A stretch of DNA of 43,402 nt. Origin: Candidatus Adlerbacteria bacterium. GTDB taxonomy: Bacteria > Patescibacteriota > Minisyncoccia > Phycocordibacterales > SBAW01. Below the pieces are notes generated by a model that was not told the origin of the DNA, ran no database searches, and saw only the letters and a program-made list of their open reading frames with translations. Positions 9,057 through 18,015 of the stretch are shown piece after piece. The DNA is taken from the NCBI GenBank assembly GCA_028286685.1, contig JAQBRA010000004.1, positions 76,898-120,299 of the forward strand, in the 5' to 3' direction. The position numbers and the translations under genes were made by a program. Positions within the stretch are counted from its first letter, which is position 1. Each line of letters starts with the position of its first letter.

Positions 9057-10334
9057 TTACTTGCTGTTGTCTATTTCTATCTCAATCTTTTCCGGATCTG
9101 CGGGGAAGTTTTTTATCCAGAACGGGCGGATGGTGGCGGTGGCGGATTTTATCGCGGGAGCAAATGACTCCACAATGGTCTGGAACTGAGCCTTATCTTT
9201 GCCAAGCATGGCCTCTTTAAGTGCATTAGGGTCAAACTGCCACACCAGCGCGGTGTCGCCGGAAAGCATCAGGGTTACGGCTTCTTCTGCGGGGTTGGTG
9301 GTCGAGGCGGTCATGGTGAGCGTGCCTTGGTCTAAAAAGTCCACCGCTTCTCCCTTGTAGTCCGCTACCAGCTTGCGCGCCAGGGCGCTTGCCAGGTCGC
9401 GGATGCCGACTACTGCGCCTGAAGCGGTAGCGCTTTGCGCTATGGTGGCGGATTTCTTGTCGGCGCTGGCGGCCTGGACGGTCTCTCCGTACGTAACCTT
9501 CAGAGTACCGGGCACGGCGGCAGAGCCTTGGGGGATACTTTGTGCTAGACCCTGGCTCGCTGCGCTTTCCAGCTGAGTCTTAAGCTCGGCCTGAGCCTTC
9601 TCCAGGTCGGCTGCAGCCACGGCCGGCTCGTCGCCTATAAAGCCGCCCGATATGGCGCCCTCAGACTTGGCGCTAAAGGTGCTGAAGCGCGGGTCGCCTG
9701 CAAAGCCCGGCAAGGTAAAGGTGGTGGCAGCCGAGCGGTTATAGCTCTCTCCTGCCGACTCGGCGCTTATGGCGACTGTTTCGGATCCTCCGGCAGGCAG
9801 GGTTATGGAGCCGGTAGTCTTGTAAATCTTGCCGTCTGAGGCCTGGAGCCGGGTGCCCGTAACCAGGCGCTGGCTGGCCGAATAGGTGCTGGAGATGGTA
9901 ACCATGCCGGAAGCCTGGCGCGATACCTTTTTGGTGCCGGTTGCCGGGACGGTCGTGGTGGCCCACTTTGTGGAGGAAATAAGGGATAAGGAAAGCGTGC
10001 CTACGGGCGCATTGGTCTGCGCCACGAGCGTAGTGGAGGCGGTGCTGACGACTTCGATGCGGGGCTTGGCCGTAACGGTTGCTCCGGCGTAGAGCATGGA
10101 CACCGCAGCGACGCCTCCAGCGCACACGAGTATGACGATAAGCGCCAAAAAGAGGAATCGTCCGGGGCGGCGTCGGCGCCTGGCGCGCGGAGCCCGGCGG
10201 ACCGGCTCCTCTATTTCTTCCTCGCGGTAGGACTCGGCCTCGGGCGCAAGCTCCTCTTGTGAAATGTGGCGGTGCCCCTTGGGTATCGGAATGTTGCGGA
10301 TAGACCGGTCGCCCGGCGGAATCATGTCGCGCAT
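9057..10334 (-). CDS. Single-pass membrane protein with long extracytoplasmic beta-rich region (resembles proteins annotated baseplate J-like)
   Basis: Basic segment RRAPRARRRRRPGR then TM FLFLALIVILVCAGGVAAVSMLY, then Ser/Thr-rich region TVTAKPRIEVVSTASTTLVAQ...; 425 aa. Confidence 0.7.
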   Translation of the reverse strand: MRDMIPPGDRSIRNIPIPKGHRHISQEELAPEAESYREEEIEEPVRRAPRARRRRRPGRFLFLALIVILVCAGGVAAVSMLYAGATVTAKPRIEVVSTASTTLVAQTNAPVGTLSLSLISSTKWATTTVPATGTKKVSRQASGMVTISSTYSASQRLVTGTRLQASDGKIYKTTGSITLPAGGSETVAISAESAGESYNRSAATTFTLPGFAGDPRFSTFSAKSEGAISGGFIGDEPAVAAADLEKAQAELKTQLESAASQGLAQSIPQGSAAVPGTLKVTYGETVQAASADKKSATIAQSATASGAVVGIRDLASALARKLVADYKGEAVDFLDQGTLTMTASTTNPAEEAVTLMLSGDTALVWQFDPNALKEAMLGKDKAQFQTIVESFAPAIKSATATIRPFWIKNFPADPEKIEIEIDNSK

Positions 10335-10361
10335 ATGTTCTTTAGTATAGCATTACTAGCT

Positions 10362-11285
10362 TTAGGCGTGTGCGGCGCTGGCATAAAGCGCGTTAAGCGC
10401 CAAGTGAATATCGGACGCGCCCGAAATATAGGGTGCGGCGTGCGCCCCGCGCAGCGTACGCACAATGCCGCCCTGCGGAAACAAGTCCGCAAGCGAGCGA
10501 TGGGCCAAGGAGCGGGCAAACCACTCAGCTGCGGGCTCGTGCGCAAGCACGAATACCGCCGGACTCCCCTGCTCTGGCAGAATGTCGCGCGCTGCCTCCT
10601 TGAATTCCCCCGCAAAATGCGCGGCCGCGGCCTCCAGGGCCTCGCTGCTGCTGCCAAGCTTAAGCGCCGACCGCGCTTCGTGCTCCGAGAGGCCCGCATG
10701 GCTCTTAAGGGTGCGCAGTACGGTATGGAGTCCTACCGGCGCCGTTGTGTGCGCTACGGCGCGGTCATCTTCCAGCAGCAGGAGTTCCGAGACTTCGCCG
10801 TTTATGGAAAGCAAAAGCGACTGGGGATGGTCCGGATAGAGCGCCCGCAGGCCGTGCACCGCCGCGCTCATGTGCGCATGCTGGGCTACCGGCACGTCGC
10901 CAAACAGCGCGGCAATACGGGGCGCGAGCACATCGGTAAGGACTTGGGAAAAGTCGGGCCGGCCGACTGAGAGGTTGGGCACGCCCCAGGGTGCCGCCAA
11001 AAATACGACTACTTGGCTCACGGGCCCTGCCGTACTGGCATGGTTGCGCAAGCGCGCGGCCGTCTCGCTGGCTTGCAGCAGGGACTCGCTGGCGGCGTGC
11101 TCGACTGCGCGCGCAAGCTGGAGCGCCGACCGGGTATCAAACACGGGCACTTGGGTCCGCGACTCGCCAAAAAGCCGAGGAGCTTGGCCGGGCGAAAGTT
11201 TTGCAAGCGCCGAACCTACCGAGCCGTTCTCGATATCCAAAATAAGCACCGTTTTGTCCGGCGACTTTTTCCCAAAGAGGGACAT
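10362..11285 (-). CDS. Actin/Hsp70-fold-like protein (FtsA/PilM-like), uncharacterised
   Basis: MSLFGKKSPDKTVLILDIENGSVGSALAKL... LLLSINGEVSELLLLEDDRAVAHTTAPVGLHTVLRTL; start ATG 11285 preferred to the ORF-track non-ATG start. Confidence 0.5.
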   Translation of the reverse strand: MSLFGKKSPDKTVLILDIENGSVGSALAKLSPGQAPRLFGESRTQVPVFDTRSALQLARAVEHAASESLLQASETAARLRNHASTAGPVSQVVVFLAAPWGVPNLSVGRPDFSQVLTDVLAPRIAALFGDVPVAQHAHMSAAVHGLRALYPDHPQSLLLSINGEVSELLLLEDDRAVAHTTAPVGLHTVLRTLKSHAGLSEHEARSALKLGSSSEALEAAAAHFAGEFKEAARDILPEQGSPAVFVLAHEPAAEWFARSLAHRSLADLFPQGGIVRTLRGAHAAPYISGASDIHLALNALYASAAHA

Positions 11286-11315
11286 ATACAACAGTATACC
11301 CCTCGTTTTTATCCG

Positions 11316-13196
11316 TTACTCCAAAACCGCCTTGATGCGCCGTACGCCCTGGGCTACCGCCTCTTCTTTAAGGATCCTGAACACTCCGGACTCGGAAAGC
11401 TGCGCGGTGTGCTCCACGTGCGGGCCGCCGCAGAATTCCAAAGAGAATGCCGATTCGAGCGGGCCGATAGAGTACACCGATACGCGATCCGGATATTTAG
11501 CGCCAAATTCGTGCTCGGCGCCGAGCTTCTCGGCCTCTTCCTTGTCCATTTCGGTGCGCACAACCGGCAAGTCTTCCTTTATTTTCTCATTAACGATGCG
11601 CTCCACCTCTTTTTTCTGCTCGTCAGTCATTTTGGCGCCCCAGTTAAAGTCGATGCGCAGGCGCTCGCCAGTAATGTTTGAGCCGCGCTGGTGTACCTCG
11701 GGCCCGAGCACGGTCTGAAGCGCCTTAAGCAGCAAATGGTGGGCAGTATGGAGGCGCACGGTCTTCTCGCTGGTGTCGGCCAGGCCGCCCTTGAACTTCT
11801 GCTCGGAACCGGCACGCGAGAGGTCCTGATGGCCCTTGAGCAATTCTTTAAAGCCTACTATGTCCACCTGCTTGATGCCGCGCTCCCCTGCCTCTTCCAA
11901 AATAAGCTCTAAGGGAAAGCCGAAGGTAGTCACCAGCTGGAAGGCGTCTTGAGCAGTTAAGCTCCCTTGTCCGATAAAGCGCTCGAGCTCTTTGGCGCCG
12001 CGGTCGAGGGTGATCCTGAATCGGGTCTCCTCTTCAGTGACCTGCTCTTCTATCTCCTTCTGCTTGGCATGCAGCTCAGGATACTGGCCCTTGTATTCCT
12101 CAACTATTCCCCCGATAAGCGCCGCGACGGAAGTAAACGCTCCGCGCTCCCGCGCGCCTTCGATTTTTTGCAGGGCCCGTATAGCGCGTCTCAAAAGCCG
12201 GCGCACAAAGTACCCCTGATCCTTATTGTCGGGGCGCACGCCGTCAGATATCAAAAATACTGCAGCCTTAATATGGTCGGCAATGATGCGGAATGCGCGG
12301 GTATTTTCGGCGTACTTCTTGCCGGTCGACTGCTCGAGCTGCGCGATTATGGAGCGGTGGGCCACCGTGAAGACATCGTCCGAGCCTTCCGAGACGGCCG
12401 CAATGCGCTCTAGGCCGCCGCCGAAATCGACGTTCTGCTTAGGGAGGAGGGCGAAAGTGCCGTCCTCCTGCTTGATGTACTGCATAAAGACCGAATTGCC
12501 GATCTCGAGGAAGCGGCCGCAATCGCAGTTAGGGTGGCACTCCGGCCCCCATGCAATGTCGTGCTCTATGCCAAAGTCATAAAACACCTCCGAATCGGGG
12601 CCGCCCGGCTCGCCCGCGGGCATCTTGTGCGGCGCTCCGGCGCGGCTCCACCAGTTTTTGTCGGTATAGCCGAAGATTCTGCCGCCCTGCATACCTTTTT
12701 GGTAGCCTGCCTCTTCGCTTCCAAGGGAAACAAACTCTGCCTCTATCCCCTGATCGGAAAATAATTTCTTCCAGATATCTATGGACTCTTCGTCGCGTGG
12801 CACGCCGATGTCTTGCGCGCCGTCAAAAACGGTTACATAAAGCCGGTTAGGGTCGAGGCCGATTTCCTTGACCAAGAATTCAAAAAACCACGGGAGCTGC
12901 TCTTGCTTAAAGTAGTCGCCCAACGACCAGTTGCCAAGCATTTCAAAAAAGGTCGTGTGCCGGTTGTCGCCCACTTCTTCTATATCCATCGAGCGGAAGG
13001 ACTTCTGCGAGTCGGTAAGCCGGGTGCCCGAGGGATGCGGCTGGCCCAACAGGTACGGGACCAGCGGCTGCATGCCCGAGCCGGTAAACAAGGTTGTTGG
13101 GTCGTTCTCAGGCACCAAGGGGGCCGATGGGATAATGGCATGCCCTTTTGCCTTAAAAAACTCCAGGTATTTGGACCGGACTTCTGAAAGCGTCAT
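11316..13196 (-). CDS. alaS: Alanyl-tRNA synthetase, short form (626 aa)
   Basis: MTLSEVRSKYLEFFKAKGHAIIPSAPLVPENDPTTLFTGSGMQPLVPYLLGQ..., HTTFFEMLGNWSLGDYF, editing zinc motifs HTAHH and CGGPH; ends just after the SAD domain. Confidence 0.97.
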   Translation of the reverse strand: MTLSEVRSKYLEFFKAKGHAIIPSAPLVPENDPTTLFTGSGMQPLVPYLLGQPHPSGTRLTDSQKSFRSMDIEEVGDNRHTTFFEMLGNWSLGDYFKQEQLPWFFEFLVKEIGLDPNRLYVTVFDGAQDIGVPRDEESIDIWKKLFSDQGIEAEFVSLGSEEAGYQKGMQGGRIFGYTDKNWWSRAGAPHKMPAGEPGGPDSEVFYDFGIEHDIAWGPECHPNCDCGRFLEIGNSVFMQYIKQEDGTFALLPKQNVDFGGGLERIAAVSEGSDDVFTVAHRSIIAQLEQSTGKKYAENTRAFRIIADHIKAAVFLISDGVRPDNKDQGYFVRRLLRRAIRALQKIEGARERGAFTSVAALIGGIVEEYKGQYPELHAKQKEIEEQVTEEETRFRITLDRGAKELERFIGQGSLTAQDAFQLVTTFGFPLELILEEAGERGIKQVDIVGFKELLKGHQDLSRAGSEQKFKGGLADTSEKTVRLHTAHHLLLKALQTVLGPEVHQRGSNITGERLRIDFNWGAKMTDEQKKEVERIVNEKIKEDLPVVRTEMDKEEAEKLGAEHEFGAKYPDRVSVYSIGPLESAFSLEFCGGPHVEHTAQLSESGVFRILKEEAVAQGVRRIKAVLE

Positions 13197-13228
13197 TGAT
13201 CACAGAGTACAACAAAATGTGGCGGAGA

Positions 13229-13260
13229 AAAAGGCCGCCGCAGGGATACTGCGGCGGCGT
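13229..13260 (-). terminator. Terminator of the gcrA-like gene
   Basis: GCCGCCGCAG-ggata-CTGCGGCGGC followed on minus strand by CTTTTT. Confidence 0.75.
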
Positions 13261-13278
13261 TTAACACCAAGATGTCAT

Positions 13279-13779
13279 TTATCGATACGAGCCGCGTTTT
13301 TTCAATTGGCGCTTTTCTACCACCTTGTAGGCAATGTTTCCATGATAAGCGCAGTATGGCCCGGCATTGGCTGAGCCTCCACAAAAATAGAAGCTCCCTT
13401 GGCAAGGGTCTCCTACCGGCCAACGGCATACGCCTTCGCTTAAGGTGAGCATGGTCAGCCGCTGCTTGAATGGAATGATCTTTTCCGACTCTTCCAGTTC
13501 CGCCTGCGGGTCGTGTTCGTATTCAGGCTTGAAAGCAGGCGCAGGGGTGCCGTTGAGCACGGGCCGAGAAATATTGAAATTCCTTCCGTTAGCCTGGCTT
13601 ACGCGTGGTTTTCGTTTGGAAGCAGCTTTGGGTCGGCCTTCAAGGCCGAGCCGATGCACTTTGCCGATAACCGCATTGCGGGTAATGCCGCCAAGTTCCG
13701 CCGCAATCGCGCTCGCAGAAAGGCCGTCATTCCATAGCTTTTTAAGAAGCTCGGTTCGCTCATCGGTCCAGGTTGTCAT
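13279..13779 (-). CDS. gcrA: GcrA-family cell cycle regulator
   Basis: N-terminal MTTWTDERTELLKKLWNDGLSASAIAAELGGITRNAVIGKVHRLGLEGR and C-terminal CRWPVGDPCQGSFYFCGGSANAGPYCAYHGNIAYK; both GcrA family hallmarks. Confidence 0.9.
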   Translation of the reverse strand: MTTWTDERTELLKKLWNDGLSASAIAAELGGITRNAVIGKVHRLGLEGRPKAASKRKPRVSQANGRNFNISRPVLNGTPAPAFKPEYEHDPQAELEESEKIIPFKQRLTMLTLSEGVCRWPVGDPCQGSFYFCGGSANAGPYCAYHGNIAYKVVEKRQLKKRGSYR

Positions 13780-13856
13780 TCCTCAGTCCTTTTTTCCCCG
13801 TGATCCGGGTGACTAAACTAGTCTCATCCTACTGGCTTTGGCGCTCAGTGTACAAC

Positions 13857-13865
13857 TGTGGATAA
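13857..13865 (-). promoter_or_regulatory. Perfect consensus DnaA box upstream of gcrA
   Basis: TTATCCACA on minus strand, 78 bp upstream of the gcrA start. Confidence 0.4.
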
Positions 13866-13871
13866 AGAATC

Positions 13872-15629
13872 CTATTTGATAGCCTTTTCGAGCTCTTTGA
13901 GATCGTTTTCTATGCCCTTGAGGCCTTCTAGGAAAACATCGGGCTTGTAGAGGTCGAGGCCGCACTTGGCAAATATCCCTTCCGGACTGTCGCTTCCGCC
14001 CGCACAGAGGAATTCGTCTACCTTGTCTATAAACGCCGGGTCTTTCTTGACCCGCTCGTACAGCGCGCGCGACACCAGCTGCCCGAAGGCGTAGGAGTAC
14101 ACGTAGAAGAAGCGGCGGAAATGCCCTACCGTTACAAAGAAGTAGCCGTCTTCCGGCGCAAGTTTGACTGCGGGGCCCATGTAGCGGCCTGTGTGGGTGT
14201 TAAGAAGCTTGGCTATCTCCTCTTTCGTAAGCAGGCCCTTTTCGCGCACGCCGCGATGCAGGTCGAGCTCGAAGTTAAAGAACGCTATCTGGCGGAAGAT
14301 GCTGGAGATGTCGTCCTGCAGCTTGTCGTGCATGGCGATAATGCGCTCCTTTCCGGAGAGCTTGGCCGCAAGCGCATCGAATGCCGCCTGTTCAAAGAAG
14401 GTGCTGGCAACCTCGGCCACAGCAATGGTGTGGCCCTCGTACATCGGGCGCTGGGTCTTGCTGCGCTCGGCATGGACCGCATGGCCCATCTCGTGCGCCA
14501 GGGTTAGAAGCGAATGCGCGTTTTCCACATGATTAAGGAGGAGCATGGTCGGCTCTCCCGTGCCGGATGAGCAATAAGCACCGCTCGTCTTGCCTTTCTT
14601 GGGGTACACATCCACACGACCATCGGCCAACAGTCGGTCGAATATCTCCGCGTAGCGCGGATGGAGCGCATGAAAGGTGTCGTGCACAGCCTGCGCCGCT
14701 TCCTTAAAGGGAATCTTTTTACTTACTTTGCCTACCGGAACTGAGCGGTCGGCATAGGTAATAACTTTCTCCTTGAGCATTTTCGCCTTTATCTTGTAGA
14801 AGCGCTGCGCTATCGGAAAATGCTCGGTTACCGTCTTAACGAGGTTAAGCACACTGTCGCGGTCGTTCTCGTACCCGAGGATTGTTGCGTCGTACGGCTC
14901 TTTAAAGCCGCGCAGCTCGTCGGTTATCTTCTTGCGCGTGACAATGGCGTTCATCTCGCTCTCGGCCATGGGTGCCGTTTCCTTGAGCGCCTCCATTACT
15001 TTTGCGTGCAGGGCGCGGCGGTCTTTCTTAGGCAGCGTATTGATGCGCACCATAGCCTCGTTAAGGGGCATTTTCTTGCTCTTCCAGGCTATGTGCTGGG
15101 TATTGAGGATATTGTCGACGGCCTGTATCCAGCGGCCGAACGAAACGTCGGAGAGGAGCGAGAGGAGCTTCTCCTCAGGTTCAGTCAGGTTGTGCTTGGC
15201 AGTTTCGAACAGCTTGGTAAGCCAGTATTTGAAAGGTGCGAGCTCTTTTGATGCCAGGAACTTATCCTGAATGGGCGCGGGCAACTTCCCGAGCTCAAGC
15301 TCGAAAAAGAGCAGCTTGTTTCCCCTCTTGGTAAAATGGTCGTCCCATTTGTTAAGAAATGCTTCAGCTTCTTTGTCCTCCGCGTTTGTTTCCTTGCGGT
15401 AGTTGGCGTAATACAAGGGAGAAGCCGGGCACTGTACCGAAAGCTGCTCGTAGGACTCCAGAGCCTGTGCGAGCGCCTTGGGGTCCTTAAGCCACAGCTT
15501 CTCTTGCGAGTACCGCTCAACAAAGGCATCAACTGCCTTGTCTCCCCGATCGATATCTTTTTGTATCCGCGGATCCTTTAGTGATGCGTAGTAGAGCCGG
15601 CTTAGGTCCCAAGTAGTTTTAATTTTCAT
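13872..15629 (-). CDS. M3-family oligoendopeptidase (PepF-like)
   Basis: LLTLAHEMGHAVHAERSKTQRPMYEGHTIAVAEVASTFFEQ (HExxH zinc motif with downstream Glu). Confidence 0.93.
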   Translation of the reverse strand: MKIKTTWDLSRLYYASLKDPRIQKDIDRGDKAVDAFVERYSQEKLWLKDPKALAQALESYEQLSVQCPASPLYYANYRKETNAEDKEAEAFLNKWDDHFTKRGNKLLFFELELGKLPAPIQDKFLASKELAPFKYWLTKLFETAKHNLTEPEEKLLSLLSDVSFGRWIQAVDNILNTQHIAWKSKKMPLNEAMVRINTLPKKDRRALHAKVMEALKETAPMAESEMNAIVTRKKITDELRGFKEPYDATILGYENDRDSVLNLVKTVTEHFPIAQRFYKIKAKMLKEKVITYADRSVPVGKVSKKIPFKEAAQAVHDTFHALHPRYAEIFDRLLADGRVDVYPKKGKTSGAYCSSGTGEPTMLLLNHVENAHSLLTLAHEMGHAVHAERSKTQRPMYEGHTIAVAEVASTFFEQAAFDALAAKLSGKERIIAMHDKLQDDISSIFRQIAFFNFELDLHRGVREKGLLTKEEIAKLLNTHTGRYMGPAVKLAPEDGYFFVTVGHFRRFFYVYSYAFGQLVSRALYERVKKDPAFIDKVDEFLCAGGSDSPEGIFAKCGLDLYKPDVFLEGLKGIENDLKELEKAIK

Positions 15630-15685
15630 GTCCTAGCGAGTGAGAGAAATAAAGCTTGTATCAGAAGTATAGCAAACGGCCTTAT

Positions 15686-16354
15686 TTAGAGCCAATCTAT
15701 CGGCTCCTGGCCCGTTTCTTTCAAATATTTATTGGTTTTGCTGAACGGCTTGGATCCGAAAAAGCCTGAATAGGCCGAAAAAGGCGACGGATGCGCCGAC
15801 TGTATGACGTGGTGCTTGTCGCGGTCTATGTGCGCGCCTTTCTGCTTGGCGTAATTGCCCCACAAGATAAATACGATATGCTCTTTTTTGTCCGATAGTG
15901 CCCTGATAGCCGCGTCGGTAAATTCTTCCCAGCCTTTGGACTGATGCGAGCCTGCGGTGCGCGCACGCACGGTAAGCGTTGCGTTCAAAAGCAATACGCC
16001 TTGCTTGGCCCAGCGCTCCAAGTCGCCCGTTTTGTGCACGAGCGGCTGTTCCAGGTCGCTTTCGAGCTCTTTGAAAATATTCTGCAGCGACGGCGGCAGG
16101 CGCACCTCGGGCGGCACGGCAAAAGAGAGGCCATTAGCCTGCCCGGGGCCGTGGTACGGATCTTGGCCCAAAATCACGACCTTAACGTTGTCGAACGGAC
16201 ACAACTCAAAAGCCCTGAAAATATTCTGAGGAAGCGGATACACGGCACCCTTCTTATATTCATCCTTAACAAACTCGGTGAGCTTTTGGAAATACTCTCG
16301 GCTAAACTCGTCCATAAGAGCCTCCTTCCAGCTTTGCTCAATCTTTACCTCCAT
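15686..16354 (-). CDS. ung: Uracil-DNA glycosylase family 1
   Basis: VVILGQDPYHGPGQANGLSFAVP, GVLLLNATLTVRARTAGSHQSKGWEEFTD, HVIQSAHPSPFSAYSGFFGSKPFSKTN; start trimmed to MEVKIEQSW. Confidence 0.97.
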   Translation of the reverse strand: MEVKIEQSWKEALMDEFSREYFQKLTEFVKDEYKKGAVYPLPQNIFRAFELCPFDNVKVVILGQDPYHGPGQANGLSFAVPPEVRLPPSLQNIFKELESDLEQPLVHKTGDLERWAKQGVLLLNATLTVRARTAGSHQSKGWEEFTDAAIRALSDKKEHIVFILWGNYAKQKGAHIDRDKHHVIQSAHPSPFSAYSGFFGSKPFSKTNKYLKETGQEPIDWL

Positions 16355-16356
16355 AC

Positions 16357-16674
16357 CTACTTTAGAAAGCCCTCTTCGCGCAGGAGTTCTGTCTTTCGCG
16401 CCGAGCCGCCTCGGTTGTAGTCGCCCACGCGGCCGTCGGCGCGGATAACGCGGTGGCACGGGATATTAGGACGGTAATTATGCGACATGATAGTGCCTAC
16501 GGCGCGCGCAGCGCCCGGCTTTCCGGCTTTGGCAGCTACCTGCCCGTAGGTCATGGTCTTCCCTTTGGCTATTTTAGCCACAACGGCGTACACCTTTTCA
16601 GCAAAAGGCGTTTCGAAGACGCGCGCCGCTTTTTGCAGCTTAGAAGAGCTGGCCGGTGACGATTTCTTTTTCAT
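16357..16674 (-). CDS. Methylated-DNA--protein-cysteine methyltransferase domain protein (short MGMT)
   Basis: VYAVVAKIAKGKTMTYGQVAAKAGKPGAARAVGTIMSHNYRPNIPCHRVIRADGRVGDYNRGG; intact PCHR active site. Confidence 0.93.
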   Translation of the reverse strand: MKKKSSPASSSKLQKAARVFETPFAEKVYAVVAKIAKGKTMTYGQVAAKAGKPGAARAVGTIMSHNYRPNIPCHRVIRADGRVGDYNRGGSARKTELLREEGFLK

Positions 16675-17512
16675 CTTGTTTTGCAATTTTGCGGGTAGGC
16701 TTCTCAGGTTTGGGTATCTCGGGGATAGCAGGCAAATCGATGCCTTTGCCCTTAGCCTTCTGCGCGAATAGCGCTTTGCCCGCGGCCTCGCGGTAGCGGC
16801 AGTAGTCGCAGTCGGCTCCGGCCTCGGGTATCTCATCGCTGTCAGCACACTCCTTTATAGCCATAAGCACGCCCTCGACCCAGTCGGTCTTCCCCTCGTG
16901 GGCGATGAGCGTCATGTCGAAATTGAGCTTGGCATCAAAAGACGGACGGTCTTGGCTGGCATTGGCGTATACCCAATAGCCGGTGTCGCTGACGGTAAAG
17001 CCGTTCTGGCGCAGGAGCCACTGGTATATCTCCATCTGGCGCTTGTAGCCGTCGTGCCAGTCCTGGTCCAGTGCTTCTATTTTAGAGTCCTTGCTGGTCG
17101 ATTTATAATCAACGACGATAAGCTCGCCCTGCGGGTTAACCCACACATCATCGACTGCGCCCGCCACCGTAAAGCCTGTGCCGGCATGCTTGCACTCGAC
17201 GCCCTTGAAGTTCTCGCGCCACACATCGAGCTTGGGGTGGTTAAAAGGGATGGCTTTGACCCCGTACTGGTCGCACAAGGCGTGGCTTTCGCCCTTGGCG
17301 CGCAAGATATCGAACTCTTTTTTAAGCAAAGCGTCGACTGCGGAGTTGAGATTGAAGGGAAAGCCGGGCGGCCGCGCGACGCCGAGCTTATTGTCGACGT
17401 AAAAGCAGCGCCGGCACTCCATAAAGAGCGCTATTTTGGAGCGCGACAGGCGCCATTTGGGTCCGCCGTAGTTCCAGTCCGGCTTGCGGTTGGGCTTGTA
17501 GTATTGGCTCAC
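16640..17512 (-). CDS. PD-(D/E)XK nuclease superfamily protein (RecB/Cas4-like)
   Basis: AGAVDDVWVNPQGELIVVDYKST, YKRQMEIYQWLLRQNGF, cysteines CRRC and CDYC suggest an Fe-S cluster; overlaps the MGMT gene by 35 bp. Confidence 0.85.
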   Translation of the reverse strand: MSQYYKPNRKPDWNYGGPKWRLSRSKIALFMECRRCFYVDNKLGVARPPGFPFNLNSAVDALLKKEFDILRAKGESHALCDQYGVKAIPFNHPKLDVWRENFKGVECKHAGTGFTVAGAVDDVWVNPQGELIVVDYKSTSKDSKIEALDQDWHDGYKRQMEIYQWLLRQNGFTVSDTGYWVYANASQDRPSFDAKLNFDMTLIAHEGKTDWVEGVLMAIKECADSDEIPEAGADCDYCRYREAAGKALFAQKAKGKGIDLPAIPEIPKPEKPTRKIAKQDEKEIVTGQLF

Positions 17513-17529
17513 CGAACTATTCTACCTTA

Positions 17530-17994
17530 TTACTCTATCTCCGTCCCGTAGCGGTGGCGCAGCTTGTTTTCTATGCGCAAAAGGAGCGAAAAAATGAGGA
17601 TGCCGAGCACGGTAGCCGCAAGCGCGACGCCGAAATAGCCGAAACCAGCCGTCATGCCGACTGCCGCCATAAGCCAGATGCCTGCTGCCGTTGTTAGCTC
17701 GACATGAGTATCTCCTTTGGACATGGCGAGTCCCGAGCCGATAAAGCCGATACCGATGACTATGGAGCCCGCTATCTGGAGCGGATTAATGCCGGCAAAG
17801 CTGGAGAGCTGGTAACTTGCCACCACGCCTATGACCGTAAAGAGCGCAGAGCCGAGGCTCACCAGTGCGTAGGTCCGCATGCCTGCGTGCTTGCCCGCAA
17901 GCGAGCGCTCAAGGCCCATACAGGCGCCCAAGACGGCCGCCACTACGAGGCGGACAATAACCTCTGCTTCTATCGCGGACACGGGAGGAATCAT
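17530..17994 (-). CDS. MgtC/SapB family membrane protein
   Basis: RLVVAAVLGACMGLERSLAGKHAGMRTYALVSLGSALFTVIG...GSIVIGIGFIGSGLAM...LTTAAGIWLMAAVGMTAGFG. Confidence 0.95.
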   Translation of the reverse strand: MIPPVSAIEAEVIVRLVVAAVLGACMGLERSLAGKHAGMRTYALVSLGSALFTVIGVVASYQLSSFAGINPLQIAGSIVIGIGFIGSGLAMSKGDTHVELTTAAGIWLMAAVGMTAGFGYFGVALAATVLGILIFSLLLRIENKLRHRYGTEIE

Positions 17995-18015
17995 GACGTA
18001 ATAGTACCGCGGAAT

